Shown here one piece after another: positions 43,270-55,431 of a DNA stretch of 64,000 bases. The notes under the pieces are model-generated. The model searched no databases, had not been told where the DNA came from, and saw nothing but the letters and a program-made list of their open reading frames with translations. The position numbers and the translations under genes are program-made. How positions within the stretch are numbered: the stretch's first letter is position 1; every line of letters begins with the position of its first letter. The stretch is taken from positions 47,387,932 through 47,451,931 of the forward strand of contig CM045760.1 of NCBI GenBank assembly GCA_025200525.1. The letters run 5' to 3'. The DNA comes from Camellia lanceoleosa. Taxonomy: Eukaryota; Streptophyta; Magnoliopsida; Ericales; Theaceae.

Positions 43270-46200
43270 AAATGGCTCGGGCCGTCAACTGCTCTGGTCC
43301 TCTTCTGGACGAAGGTCCAGAGCGCCATCAACAGGGCACCACCAGGCATCGCCCGCGAGCTCGAGTCCGAGCCATCACCGGTCTCCTCCGCTCTCTCTCT
43401 CTGCCTCGAGACTTCGTTATCGAGCTCATGAGTCGCCCTCCTCGGTGCGGAGATATACTCTGCCATCCCGGGTAGAAATGAGAGGTCCAGTCGGAGCGCC
43501 ACCCACCGGAGGAATCGGGAAGGAAGGCTGAAAAGCAAGAAAGGCGAATGCATCAGAATACTGTAAGCAGTGAATCAGTACAAAATACAGTGTATGAATA
43601 AAGTGTGTGTATGCCGTGAGCAGTGAATCAGTGCAAAATAAAGTGTATGAGTACAGTGTATGTATACTGTGAGCAGTGAATCGCTGCGTAATACTGATTG
43701 TGTCGATGTCGAGCGCTTTATCGATATTGCGATTATGCATCAGATTATGTAAAGCAGTTTGTATGTGGTTTGAGGTCGTGGTCGAAGAACATACCGTATC
43801 GTCAGAGGGCTAGGAGGTCGAATGTCCGCATTGAAGGCCCTATCATGGAGGCATTCATCTCCAATGACTGCCGGGTGTACCCGGAAGATGCCTGCAAAAG
43901 TATCAGATGCATCAGTATTCTGTGGAATATCAAATAAACTGAAATGAAATGACTATACAAAAATGCAGTAACGCATACCGGAGGCAAGTCGGGGACACCG
44001 ACAAGCTCGTGATCAGCCGGTGGAGGAGCAAAGGGGATCTGGTAGGTCGCCCCATCCTGCCCTCGGAAAGTCAATGAAGCGGGCAGAACAGGCCAACCGG
44101 ACCCCCGCCCTCGCTGAAATCCACCCTTGCCATGGACTCGAGCCCTCCTCAGCGCTCCCCCTCCAGCCCCTCCTGCTCCCGCTCCAGCCGCTGGTGCCGC
44201 AGGTCTCTCTCTCTTTGCTCGGTGGCCGCCGCTCAGAGGTCGCATGATGAAGGTCCGGACGTACTCCGAGTAGTCGCCCTCGCCTCTGAAGTCGTCTGCC
44301 TCCCAGCCAATGGTGTAGTCCGCCATCAGCTCAGCAGTGAACCTCTCAGTATCCCGCATGTGCTCAGGAGGGTGCACCGGGACTATCTGCTTCGGTAAAC
44401 CCAAGGTCTGACGCAAGAAACGCTCACCCAGGTACCAAGCCCGACAGACCGGGCCCTCGAGCAGAATCCGATAATGTGAGGTCTCATCGGCACCGGCGAA
44501 TCGATCCCGCATCATCGCTGGCAGTGGAGCCCACGGCCGCCAGGTGATCTGAAATTGAAATACAGTTTGTTACCTACTGATATTGCAAATATACAATGGA
44601 AAGACGAAGCTTAAATTAACTGCAAGTAAAACATACCTCGGCAGGGGTGATGGTGTCGAAGTAGTGGCGGAAGAAGCTGAATGTCTCCCGCGGCCTCCGA
44701 GTGCATCTCCCGTCAAAGCGACGCGAAAAAGGGACGACCAGAGGGGTCTTTGCATCGGGTACGAGAGCGAGCCTAGGAAAGTAGGCATGAACCCACAACT
44801 GCAAGATAAATACTAGTGCATTTATCAGATAAAGCTGAATACAGAACAAAAGGCAAAAATAGCAAAGCCGTGTGTTGTGCAGTGTATTGTGCAGAGTGTA
44901 TGCAGAGCAAGATACGAGAAGTGTAAAGCGAGTATGTGTGTGCGTGTACAAGATATCAAAGAATTGAAAAGCAGACTACAGTGTGTGCAGTGTGCAGAGT
45001 ACAGAAAATATAGAACTGAAATGAAAGGCAGAAAAAGAAATGTACCTCCCAAGCACGCTAGTAACCCCCGAGCAACTGTCCGCTGCGACGGGAAGCCGAG
45101 CTCATATACCCATAAAGAGTGGCCAGAGCGGCGCCACCCCAGTCATAATGTAATATGTCCCTGACGTCCACCAGTGCGCTGAGAAGGCAGAGAGGCACTG
45201 TGTTCGCCCGGTCGGCGAAGATGGTCATCCCAAACAGGAATATAAGGAAGCCGCGTGCGTATCTCTCCACGGCCTCTGGGGTCATCGGCCGTCGACGAGG
45301 AGGGCTCGACCGAACTACACCTCGAACCAGGAGTATCGAACGAAGCCGGGACGCGCGAGAGGCGGTGCCGCGCCAAGCAAGTAGACCTGAGCCGCGGTCC
45401 ACTCATCCATATCAATGTCAAAGGGGATCGGATCACCCCCTACCCCGATGCTGGTGAGCATCGAGAAATGTAAGGGGTCATCGTCATGTCCCCGGTCGCA
45501 GACAAATGAAACGAATCGGTGGTGTCCCACCACCTCTCCACCAAAGTGGCAAGGAGAGGTCTGCAAGTTGTAAGCCGGGAGAGTCCCCTGCAGAATGCGC
45601 CAAAGCCGGCCTGGTCCACAATACGACGAACTGTGTCGGGAAGCTCGGCGTACCACTCGCGAGCGACAGTGTTCCCATACCCGCGAATGGTATGGGAGTC
45701 TCCCTGTTTTCAAACAAATAATTGCGAAGTAATATAAAATGTACAGCTTTGAGGAAACAGTAAATCAATGCAAATTTGGCATGCGTGCAAGTTTATCAGA
45801 TTCAAACAGATACCGGGTGCCGGTGTGCTTACAGTGAACTACAACGTGTGATGTGTCAACGTGTTTGAGTGGTTCAGTGCAAATTTGGCATGCGTGCAAG
45901 TTTATCAGAGTCAAACAGATACCGGGTGCCGGTGTGCTTACAGTGAACTACAACGTGTGATGTGTCAACGTGTTTGAGTAGTTCAGTGCAAATTTGGCAT
46001 GCGTGCAAGTTTATCAGATTCAAACAGATACCGGGTGCCGGTGTGCTTTTAGTGAACTACAACGTGTGATGCGTCAGCGTGTTTGTGTGGCTCAGTGCAA
46101 ATGTGGCATGCGTGCAAGTTTTTCAGATGCAAACAGGTATCGGGTGTCGGTGTTTGCAGTGAAATACGGTGTGTGCCGTGGTTTGAGTGGTTCGAGGCTA

Positions 46201-46610
46201 GTGCAGTGTGTGCGCGTGTGAGTCTTAAACAGATAATCAGTTGCGAATGCGTTTGTAATCAACTACAATATACAGTGTATCAGTGTATCGGCACTAAGCA
46301 GTTAAAGACTGTAATCAGTTATGGCAATTGACAGTTTAAAGCATCCTACATTGCAGAAAGTAAAGCAGAGAAAGAAGGTTACCTCGGAAGCGCCGGAGGA
46401 TAGGTGGGAGACAGGCTCACGTAGCAGGAGCTCGGGATCCAACGCCATGTCGAAGCTCCTGAACTGGCGTAGTCCGTCGGGTGGCAGAACGTGAATCGCC
46501 GGCCGGTAGGTCGCCGAGTCGAACGGGCGCTCGCTCAAAGGGAGGAGCTCGACCTCAGGATCCATCTCGTGATCCGAGGGAGTCCCACCGTGCGGAATGT
46601 CGTCGGCCAT
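43270..46610 (-). pseudogene. PMD gene, copy B, six exons, antisense to its element
   Basis: Exons on the minus strand: 46610-46383 (76 codons, ATG MADDIP, donor GAG/GTAACC), 45703-45046, 44798-44637 (54 codons), 44548-43979 (190 codons), 43891-43795, 43527-about 43270. Exon 2 carries AELPDTVRRIVDQAGFGAFC, RWWDTTDSFHLSATGDMTMT, then a one-base loss before FSMLTSIGVGGDPIPFD; exon 3 LWVHAYFPRLALVP; exon 4 ITWRPWAP and the late PMD motif VCRAWYLGERFLRQTLGLPK followed by IVPVHPPEHM, then a Gly/Ala-rich linker. Further damage: a TAG after RYSWFEV and a TAG in GGY(W)RAWE. Exon 5 is 97 nt against 99 in A and C. Introns start GT and end AG. Exons 1, 3 and 4 are open. Function is not claimed. Confidence 0.85.
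45780..46240. repeat. Minisatellite in PMD intron 1 (copy B)
   Basis: Four units of about 110-115 bp beginning GTGCAAATTTGGCATGCGTG and including CAGATACCGGGTGCCGGTGT and AACTACAACGTGTGATG. Copy A's intron 1 has a different repeat around ATCTGCTTGAATCTGA. Confidence 0.85.
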
Positions 46611-46952
46611 GTCAAGAGAGATGAGAAAATGGTTGGAGAATGAAAATCGGGTCGGAATACGAAGAGTCAACCGAAAAGTCAACCCCCGGGAAGGTGAAAA
46701 ATGGCCGGAAAGGTCGGGATGGGAAAAAGGCGCGAAACTCGAGAGAAACTCGAGGGGAATGAGCCTCAAAAGGCGGAAATGGCAAAGGATGTGCTGAAAT
46801 GAAATTTCAATCGGTCAAAAATGTTCGAAACGCAATAAACTTCGCGAATCAAACGATATAACGGGTGTAAAACGCGAGAAAATGGAGTGATCAAGGAAGG
46901 AAAAGAACTCTAGAGAGAGAGAGTGTGATTTTCGGCAAAGGAGAAGTGAAAG

Positions 46953-47128
46953 AATAGGGTTTAGAAACCCTATTTTAAAAGACCCGAGGTGAAAAGTCGA
47001 ATCTGCCCCGACTCAGCAACTTTTTGCCGGTCGACAAAATTTTGTGCCGGCCGGCAGAATATTGTGCCGATGGAATTCTTTTCTAGCCGGTGGATAGCCG
47101 GTGGCCTCCTAACCCGGCCGGTGGTGTA
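46953..47128 (-). promoter_or_regulatory. Putative promoter of PMD gene copy B
   Basis: On the minus strand: CACCACCGGCCGG, GGCCACCGGCT, CCACCGGCT, ATCGGCAC, CTGCCGGCCGGCAC, GTCGACCGGCA (47128-47017), then TTTTAAAATA and the palindrome AATAGGGTTT / AAACCCTATT (46976-46953), then a CT-rich leader to ATG at 46610. Same order as copy A. Confidence 0.6.
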
Positions 47129-47582
47129 CCCGCAGCCTTGTTTAGGCAATATGAGTGGTTTTTGGTCATCATAGCTCGAGAAAGTGCAAGAAAGTGCATC
47201 TCCGATGCTCAACCGGCTTCCGTTTTGACCTCGGACCGTGTCTTCTGTGCGTGGCACTCAAATTCATGCAATGTTGTATCCTTTTGTATCCTTTTGCCTT
47301 TTAAAAGATTTAAAAGTTGCCTCGCGTGCGTTGCATGCATTTATCACGTTGTCTGGTGCGTTGCGTCGCGTCGTCATGCACATCCCTCATGCATTGTCAT
47401 GCATTTTATTACAAGCGTTGTCATGCATTGTCATGCACCTTAATACATATGTCACCTCGCACATCATTCGTGTTGTCGTTGCCCCGCACATCATTTGTGT
47501 TGCCGTGCATCTCCTTGTTTTGCATTATCATGCATTTCAAAAAGGAAAAAAAAAAAACGTGCGTTGTCGCGCATTCGAGTAC

Positions 47583-47940
47583 ACTTGCATTGTTTTATAT
47601 TTCGTGTGGCATGCGTGTCACACTTGCATTGTTTTACATTTCGTGTGGCATGCGTGTCACACTTGCATTGTTTTACATTTCGTGTGGCATGCGTGTCACA
47701 CTTGCATTGTTTTACATTTCGTGTGGCATGCGTGTCACACTTGCATTGTTTTACATTTCCTGTGGCATGCGTGTCACACTTGCATTGTTTTACATTTCCT
47801 GTGGCATGCATGTCACACTTGCATTGTTTTATATTTCGTGTGGCATGCGTGTCACACTTGCATTGTTTTACATTTCGTGTGGCATGCTTGTCACACTTGC
47901 ATTGTTCTGCATCTCCGTGTGACATGCGTGTCACACTTGG
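47583..47940. repeat. 39-bp minisatellite (GTGTGGCATGCGTGTCACAC)
   Basis: Nine units, period exactly 39 bp, spacer ACTTGCATTGTTTTACATTTC; the core is a near-palindrome. Because 39 is 13 codons, several frames stay open and give false ORFs of 200-240 codons across the array. Confidence 0.95.
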
Positions 47941-49100
47941 CTGCATTTTGCATCCTTTGAGGCACGCGTACCTCATTGGCAGCATTTTGCATCCTTTGAG
48001 GCACGCTACCTCATTGGCAGCATCTTGCATTCCTTTGAGGCACGCGTACCTCATTGGCAGCGTTTTGCATCCTTTGAGGCACGCGTACCTTATTGGCAGC
48101 ATTTTGCATCCTTTGAGGCACGCGTACCTCATTGGCATCACTTTACATCTCCGTGAGGCATGCGTACCTCACTTGCATCATTTTTGCATCCTTTGAGGCA
48201 CGCGTACCTCATTGGCATCATTTTACATCTCCGTGAGGCATGCGTACCTCACTTGCATCATTTTGCATCCTTTGAGGCACGCGTACGTCACGCGTACGTC
48301 ATTGGCATCATTTTACATCTCTGTGAGGCATGCGCCTCACTTGCATCATTTGCATCCTTTGAGGCACGCTGCCTCATTGGCATCATTTACATCTTCGTGA
48401 GGCATGCGTGCTTCACTTGCATCATTTTTGCATCCTTTGAGGCACGCATACCTCATTTACATCATTTTACATCTCCGTGAGGCATGCGTACCTCACTTGC
48501 ATCTTTTTTGCATCCTTTGAGGCACGCGTACCTCATTTACATCATTTTACATCTCCGTGTGGCATGCGTGTCACACTTGGCTTCATTTTGCATCCTTTGA
48601 CGCACGCGTACCTCATTGGCTGCATTTTGCATTCCTTTGAGGCACGCGTACCTCATTGGCAGCGTCTTGCATTCCTTTGAGGCACACGTACCTCATTGGC
48701 AGCATTTTGCATCCTTTGAGGCACGCGTACCTCATTGGCATCATCTTGCATTCCTTTGAGGCATGCGTACCTCATTGGCAGCATCTTGCATTCCTTTGAG
48801 GCACGCGTACCTCATTGGCAGCATTTTGCATCCTTTGAGGCACGCGTACCTCATTGGCAGCATCTTGCATTCCTTTGAGGCACGCGTACCTCATTGGCAG
48901 CATTTTGCATCCTTTGAGGCACGCGTACCTCATTGGCATCATCTTGCATCCTTTGAGGCACGCGTACCTCATTGGCTTCATCTTGCATTCCTTTGAGGCA
49001 CGCGTACTCATTGGCTTCATCTTGCATTCCTTTGAGGCACGCGTACCTCATTGGCATCATTTTACATTCCGTGTGACATGTGTGTCACACTTACATCATT
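47941..49100. repeat. 39-41-bp minisatellite (GAGGCACGCGTACCTC)
   Basis: About 28 units of GCATCCTTTGAGGCACGCGT and ACCTCATTGGCAGCATTTT. A sub-array at 48140-48580 alternates this monomer with a GTGAGGCATGCGTACCTCAC monomer (dimeric, about 78 bp). The core is a 14/16 palindrome. Confidence 0.95.
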
Positions 49101-49530
49101 TTGCATTCTTATGAGGCATGCGTGTCTCATTTGTTTCATTTGCATCATTTGTATTATTTTACATTCCGTGTGACATGTGTGTCACACTTACATCATTTTG
49201 CATTCTTATGAGGCATGCGTGTCTCATTTGTTTCATTTGCATCATTTGCATCATTTTCCATTCCGTGTGGCATGCGTGTCACACTTGCTTCGTTTATCAT
49301 TCCCATTGGCAGGTGTGCCTCATTTGCATTGGCCCGTGCGCCTCATTTCCATTGGCACGTGTGCCTCACTTTCATCGGCATGCGTGTCTCATTTCCATGG
49401 GCATGTGTGCCCCATTTGCATTGGCATGTGTGCCTCAGTTCCATTGGCATGCGTGTCACATTTTCGTTAGCATGCGTGTTGTCATTTGCATTTAGCATGC
49501 GTGCCTCATTTGCATTGTCATGCATGTTGC
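49101..49530. repeat. Diverged minisatellite tail (GTGTGACATGTGTGTCACAC and GGCATGTGTGCCTC units)
   Basis: Includes a duplicated approximately 100-bp block (49070-49165 and 49168-49262) and about ten irregular units of 20-25 bp with TTGGCATGTGTGCCTCATT. It fades into unique 3' UTR at about 49530. Confidence 0.85.
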
Positions 49531-49942
49531 TAACGACATTGTACCTGTTAAGTTTATTTTCTTTTCAGGCACGATATTGTATGTACGGTTCATTTGAGGC
49601 CGGTGCAACCGGACGAGCCGCACAGGTATTGTATCCTCCGAGTGAGACGCTTTGAGAATTGCATAATTCCCTTACATCCTTTCTGCATTGTAGTGTAGTT
49701 TGGTGTATGCTAGCTTAAAACTGTTGCATGTGTGCTTCGTTACAGCTTTCTTTGCATGATCATAAGTTATGCTCGGCTTCTTGCATTTTCGGTTGCATTT
49801 TGCCCCTGCCTTCGGGCGCATACCTTGTTTGTCTTGCATGTTTGCCCAAGTCTTTGGCCTTGTCAAAAATGGGTCGTCTCTGGGCTTTGACATTCACTCC
49901 CTTCATTGTTATGACTTCCGAGTTCTGTCAAAGAGGGGCAAC
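49531..49942 (+). other. Conserved 3' UTR end and PPT of internal B
   Basis: Contains the CACGATATTGTATGTACGG and GGCCGGTGCAACCGG block, and the PPT AAAGAGGGGCAAC (49930-49942) directly before LTR2. Outer inverted arms 49862-49879 and 49946-49963 and inner arms 49885-49892 and 49926-49933 enclose the PPT. Confidence 0.75.
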
Positions 49943-52900
49943 TGTAGACATCCCATTTTTGACCGTCCTCGAGACTTGGACGTCACCGCTTGAACACTTG
50001 GTGATTATCCATGTTTGTGATTGTTTGGAGTTCCCGGAGTTCTCGGCCACGCGCCCTGTCTCAGGATCTCTGAACTCGACTGTTTTGTGTCTGGTTTTGC
50101 ACCAAACACTTGTGTTTTGCCTTTGTTAAGGCAGTGAATGCCTTGTGAGGCATCCCCACACACCACCGGCAGTTGCTAGAGGCCACCGGCTGGTTTTTGT
50201 TGCCACCGGCAATATATGTTGCCGGTCGGCACTCTTTATTGCCGGTCGGCAGTCATTTTTGTCAAAATGACATTTTTGGCCAGCCGACTACTCTTCATCT
50301 GCTTTTTCAGATATTTTAGGACAGCTGTTTGGCATTTTGTTCCCCTCCATACACATGTATGGAAGGATGCTCTTCTTGTTAGCTTTCTTGACAAGCTTTA
50401 CAAGATTGGTTGCCTATAAGAGGAGCCCTCCTCTCTTGGCATTAGGGTTAGATTTTTAGAGAGAAAAACATTGCTAGAAGCTCTGGTTCTAGGGTTAGAA
50501 CTCATATACATTCTATCTCTATCTATTCCTCTTTTGAGTGTTCTAGGTTTTTTTGTTCATAGTATTGCATACAAACACCTACCATTACACCTTTCCTTGG
50601 CTATTGAGGTTCTAAGGGCTTATTTTCAGAGTTTTGGGGCTGGTTTAAGCTCAAGGAGGCAGCTGGTCCTCCCTTTGTGAAGAAGGTCAACAAGGGTAAG
50701 AAACTAGTCCTTTTTACCCCATTTTTGCATCCTATTTCTACCTATCTTAGAGCTGTTTTTGTGTTTAGTGTATAACATAAAAAAGTTCTGTTTTTAGGCC
50801 CTCTTGATTGTTTGTTAAGAGTGTTTTGTGGTTTGGGTGTGTTTGACCACCCTTAGGTCTTGAAAGGCCTCATTTTGTGCTATTTTGTGCAAGTTTCGAG
50901 ACTTTGGTGTTTGGGCCTCGTCACCACTGAAATCTTGAGGGATTTCAGTGGTGGAGATGGTGCCTTGAAGTCTCCAAAAGGGGAGGGCCACCCCCTCTCC
51001 TTGTTGTCCTTGAAAGGGACCATTTTTGGTCTCTTAAGGAAGCCTTTGTTCAAGTGTGTGTTGAGCATGCCATGATTGTTTTTCATGCTTATTATGCCAT
51101 AATATAACATGGTTTTAGGTTGGTTTTGGTACACCATGCATGCTTAGCATACCTACCATGTAATGCCTTGTAATTGCCTTAATATGCCTTAGGTTGTTAG
51201 CCTTTGTTTGAGCATGTTCTAGGCATAGCCTTGTGAATGTTTTGTGCTTATTTTGCCATGCTTTAGGTCTGTCCATAGTTGTTTGGATCGATTTTGGCAT
51301 GCTTAGTATAGCTCATTTGCATTTGTGGCTTGTCGGGCTTGTATGCCTCAAGTATGTGAATGTGTAGCATGTGTTGATTGCATCATTTTGGTGGTTTGGA
51401 ACCATCCAACATGTAATTTCAGTCCCTTTGGCATGCTCATACGCTTGCCTTAGTTGCCTCTTTGTTGCTTTGAGGGCATGTGTTGTATGCCCTATGTTTT
51501 GACCATTGTGCATGCCTTTGAATTTGAGCCACTTAGATGCCATCTAAGTAGTCCTTTGGCCTTGTTTTAACATGCTAAAAATCTGTTTTTAGTTGTTTAA
51601 TGCATGCCATGTTTGTTATGCTAAATGTGCTTCAAAGCTTCATGACTTGCCTCAAGTACTTGGACCATGCTTGCATGCTTATGCTTGTCTCATTTGGGTT
51701 GGTTTGGCACCACATTTCGACATGATTTTAAAGCTTTTCATTCCATGCCAATTGTCCATGTTTAGCCTCTTTCAAGTGTGTTTGAGAGTTGCTTGTTTAA
51801 TGCTTAGGTTTGTGCCTTAACATGTGTATGCGCGTGTGTGTGCTTAGCCTTCATATTTGGGCACTTTGGCCACTGTTTTAGGCCTATTTAGAGTTGCTTA
51901 ATTCATGTTTAAGTCCCTCTTTTATTTGTTTTGCATGCTTGCCTTGCATGCTTGCTTGTATGTTTGTATAAGTGCCTTGCATTGCCCATATTGCATGCTA
52001 GCCAACATGTCTAGGATTGCATTGCATTGTGCATTCTTGGCCTCTTGAAATGAGTGTGATAGAGGTTAGGCTTCCTTGTGTGATTATATGGTTTGCATTT
52101 CATTTGAAATTGAAGTGCACACTTGATTCTTTAGGCCATCATGCATGGAAATGCGTGATTGGTGGCCCGAGAATCGAGGCACATCCTCCCTTGAGTCGCA
52201 AACATGATAGGGGGCATGATTGGTGCATACATAGCTTGAATAGCATTGCCATGCAAGATTCTGTCCTCTGCTGCTGTGAGTTGCAGGTTCTGCAGGCATT
52301 CTTTGCCGACCGGCAACATATTGTGCCGGCCGGCAGTAAATCAACAGCCGATGGATGAATTTTGTGCTGGTGACCACAATTCACTGCCGGTGGTAATTCT
52401 ATTTAGCGGTGCTATTCTCCGGTGTCGAAGAAGCATCCTTGAGACTTTGGCGGTCTTCAGAGGAGCAAAGCGAGGAAAAGCGAGCAAACTATGCATGGCA
52501 AGGCGATTCCAAAGCAAGTCCCGAGCATGCGCTGCATCTGACCCGCTTCCCGAGGGCTTTACTGTTTTAATTAGATTAATTAATTTGTTTAGTTAATTTA
52601 ATTAATTTGTAATATTTAATTAGCTTGTTTAGTTAATTTAATATCTGTATTATTATTTTGGTCCCTCCGAGCGAGGGCAAATCTGTAATAAGCGTGTGTG
52701 AGTGGTGTGCATGTCTTCCAACCCCCACTTCTTTCTTCCCTTTTATTTACCAGCTTATGATGGTAGATTAGGGCACGTTTATTTTAGCATACCTTATGCA
52801 ATGCATGCGTGCATCCATACATTTGTCTCACATGCACCGGGCTCGGTACATCATACAAACCGCATTGTATCTTCAAATCTAACTTGAATACGTGTACTGA

Positions 52901-53710
52901 ATGATTGCATTTCACATGCCATTTTTAGGGTTAGCCAAGCCTATCCTAATCACATTCTGTATGCGATGCATTAGTCACTCTAACATGAACTAGGGACATG
53001 CATGTTTGCTAACTAGTTTATTGTTTTGGCACGGAGTACGATGTAAGTATTTATGCTTTAGCATCTCGCATGCGTGTGAATGTTAACATGACAGCATGAT
53101 TACCATGCTGCTAAATGCTTATATGAAATAAACTGTTTGAATGCCTGTGGGTGGAGGTTGGATTGTTTGAGTTGGAAAAACTCGTTGAAATATGTGTTTT
53201 AGCCTACTTGCGAGTAGCAAAATTCCAAAGCCTTTTCAAAACGAACGGATATGCAATGCTTACTTCCAAATTAGGCAATCTAGTCTATACTTGTTTGCCA
53301 TGCGCATAACATAGTAATTCTAGGCTAATAACCGGAATAAGAACACGTAATGTTTTCAAAATCGGATATCACGGTTAGTAGAGGCCGGTCTTCGGACCGG
53401 GCGAAAGGGGGTGCTCATAGCTGACCTTCCTCGATCGTACCCAAGCTCCCGAGCCAAGACAACTTTGGTGATGACGGATACGTGGCCTTTGGCACCGAGT
53501 CAGGGTTTCCTAAATTTTCCATTTTTTTCAAAATATTTAGGTGGCGACTCTGTATCTGGCAAAGTAGTCCCTGTTTGGCATTTCTTTTCAAAAAACAATA
53601 TGTTTTTCTTCAAAACGATTCGCCAGAGTTGGACTCTTTGGTTCAGATTAAGAACCGCAACAAACAAAAAGGGGAGTCCGAACAGTAGCACCGAGGTCCC
53701 ACGCGCGCTG
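49943..53710 (+). mobile_element. LTR2 of the B/C array (shared, apparently recombinant)
   Basis: About 3768 bp, TGTAGACATCCC to about 53710. Landmarks: CCGGC modules 50161-50250 and 52304-52410 (inverted), TATA-like 50413-50422, hairpin about 50922-50956 (arms restored relative to LTR1). To about 51940 it differs from LTR1 at roughly 1.7 percent of positions; beyond that it is nearly identical outside lesion clusters. The last bases before the PBS are damaged. Confidence 0.88.
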
Positions 53711-53714
53711 ATTC

Positions 53715-53729
53715 TGGCGACTCTGGGGA
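53715..53729 (+). promoter_or_regulatory. Damaged primer-binding site of internal C
   Basis: TGGCGACTCTGGGGA: three bases shorter than in B (CTG lost). The loss lies in a lesion cluster. Confidence 0.6.
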
Positions 53730-54432
53730 TTTTAGACAGCTTGACTCGAACTCGTGATATCCTGTTTTGACTACACTTATATGTTTCTTTGCATTGCATG
53801 TGCATTGGTGCGCCTAGGATACCGTGTTGGCCATCTGCTATTCCTGAGCGGTTTGCTGGAGGCTTGTCTTGTCAAGGCATGACCATAAGGCTGACCGGTT
53901 GCGGGCTCTGCCAGTATGGGATCACAAACCCCAGTTTTACTGGGGCACCCTTTTTGACCATTCGACCTAGTGCATATTCGGAATCCATAGTGACCATTCC
54001 AAACTAGGACAGGTTTCTTACCCGATATAGGTTGTTTGAAGACACTGCGTGCATAGTAAAACCCTAGCTCCTGACAAAATAGGACAGGGAAACCCTCCCC
54101 CAACATAGGGATGTATTGGCTCTCTTTTACCTGCTATGTGCTTTTAGAGTGTATCTCTGCAGCGAACGCATATATCAGTTTGCAAAGTTTGAGCATCAGG
54201 CCTGAGGGCACTAGTATCAGTGTTGTTGAGAATTAGTCATGTCTGCGGGTATCAGTTCAGTTTTGAACAGTGATTTTGAGGAATAGTGATCAGTAGTAGA
54301 GTGCAGTTGTTCGGCTACACCCGTGTTTGATCTGTTTGGGGCTGAAATACTACTTGTTTTGCGTTTCAGTTCAGAGATTCAGAGAGTTGATCCAGAACAG
54401 CTAGTGTCTTCTCCTTCTTGGCGGAGGTGAGC
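53730..54432 (+). other. 5' leader of internal C
   Basis: Near-identical to 38451-39155 apart from a lesion cluster near 54415. No gene is seen. Confidence 0.6.
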
Positions 54433-55431
54433 ATGACACAGAATTCAGAAGAGATCGTGGTCATGACGGCCGCATTGAGTCAAGGAATCACCCCGTAGGG
54501 TGAGGCTAATATTGATATGCCGCATCCGCCCAGGTCGCCTGCTGCACACCTAATTTGGACCCCTTAACTATATCAGGCTCGCGAGCCTACTACATTTGAA
54601 CTAATGGGAATGATTGGTGATCTTCAAAGATCGGTGGCGGATCTCGCCTATGGGATGTCTGCTTCGCCACCAGCCGCACCATATGCTGGAGGCTTTATAC
54701 CCCAGGAGCCCCCACTATTGGGATGAATAGTAATTGAACTCAGCCAACCGGAGATGGCCTCCAGCTATGGCAACGACACATCAACCCAAGTTCTAGATCA
54801 GGCTGAGGCCAGAGACAAAGGCAAGATGAGGGTAGATGCCGACCCTATCGAACAACTGCTGTGGGCAGTGGAGGCTTTGAAAGCCGGGGGAATGAACAAG
54901 CAACAGATATCTGCAGCTGTGTCGAAAGCTGTGGAGGATGCTTTCCCCACTCCGCTTGAGGGCAGTTCCAGTCAATCAGAGAATCGGGATAGGCCCCGTC
55001 ATGCCAAAACAGTTCTTCCCGCTCCCAACCTTGCATCCGGAAAGGATCAGAAATCCAAGGCCGCACCCGCCGATCCGTTCGCTAGTGCATCTAGCAAGAG
55101 TGCTCAGGCTCCAAAGTACCTGCCTCGGGGGCGCAGGGTCTTCCATGCCTTCTACATGCCATTGTCCAAGGCACTTCAAATCCTTGCCGAGAGGGGACAC
55201 CTTAAACCCCTGGAGCCTCGGCCTCCCCCGAAGAATCTCCCTGCTACTCATGACCCCGCTCAGTACTGTGCGTACCACCAGCAGACTGGTCATGCTACTG
55301 ATAATTGCTTCCGCCTCCGTCATGAGGTACAGGATTTGATTGACAATGAGGTAATCCTCCCCCCCACCTCAGCAAAGTACGTCACCACCCAGTTGTTGGA
55401 TTTTGAGGACACAGACATTGCGAGTATGTAG
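54433..55431 (+). pseudogene. Gag-derived zinc-knuckle ORF, copy C
   Basis: Same three early stops as copy B, then an uninterrupted 225-codon stretch from 54754 (MASSYGNDTSTQVLDQ) to 55431. In that stretch: LLWAVEALKAGGMNKQQIS (35-53), a basic Ser-rich region (70-120), PRGRRVFHAFYMPLSKALQI (124-143), knuckle C172-x2-H175-x4-H180-x4-C185, LIDNEVILPP, acidic C-terminus. This is the most complete knuckle module in the window. The Gag core is absent. If an internal start were used, a 25-kDa RNA-binding protein is conceivable; no sequence signal shows that it is. Confidence 0.8.

Noticed and set aside
47238..48196. Long overlapping ORFs (200-240 codons) on both strands with repeated His/Cys-rich peptides
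   Set aside because: They lie in a 39-bp tandem array; 39 is divisible by three, so all frames lacking a stop in one unit stay open. No start context, domain or conservation in copy C.
47583..49530. Regular repeats that might suggest a CRISPR array
   Set aside because: No unique spacers, no cas genes, plant context; it is a minisatellite.
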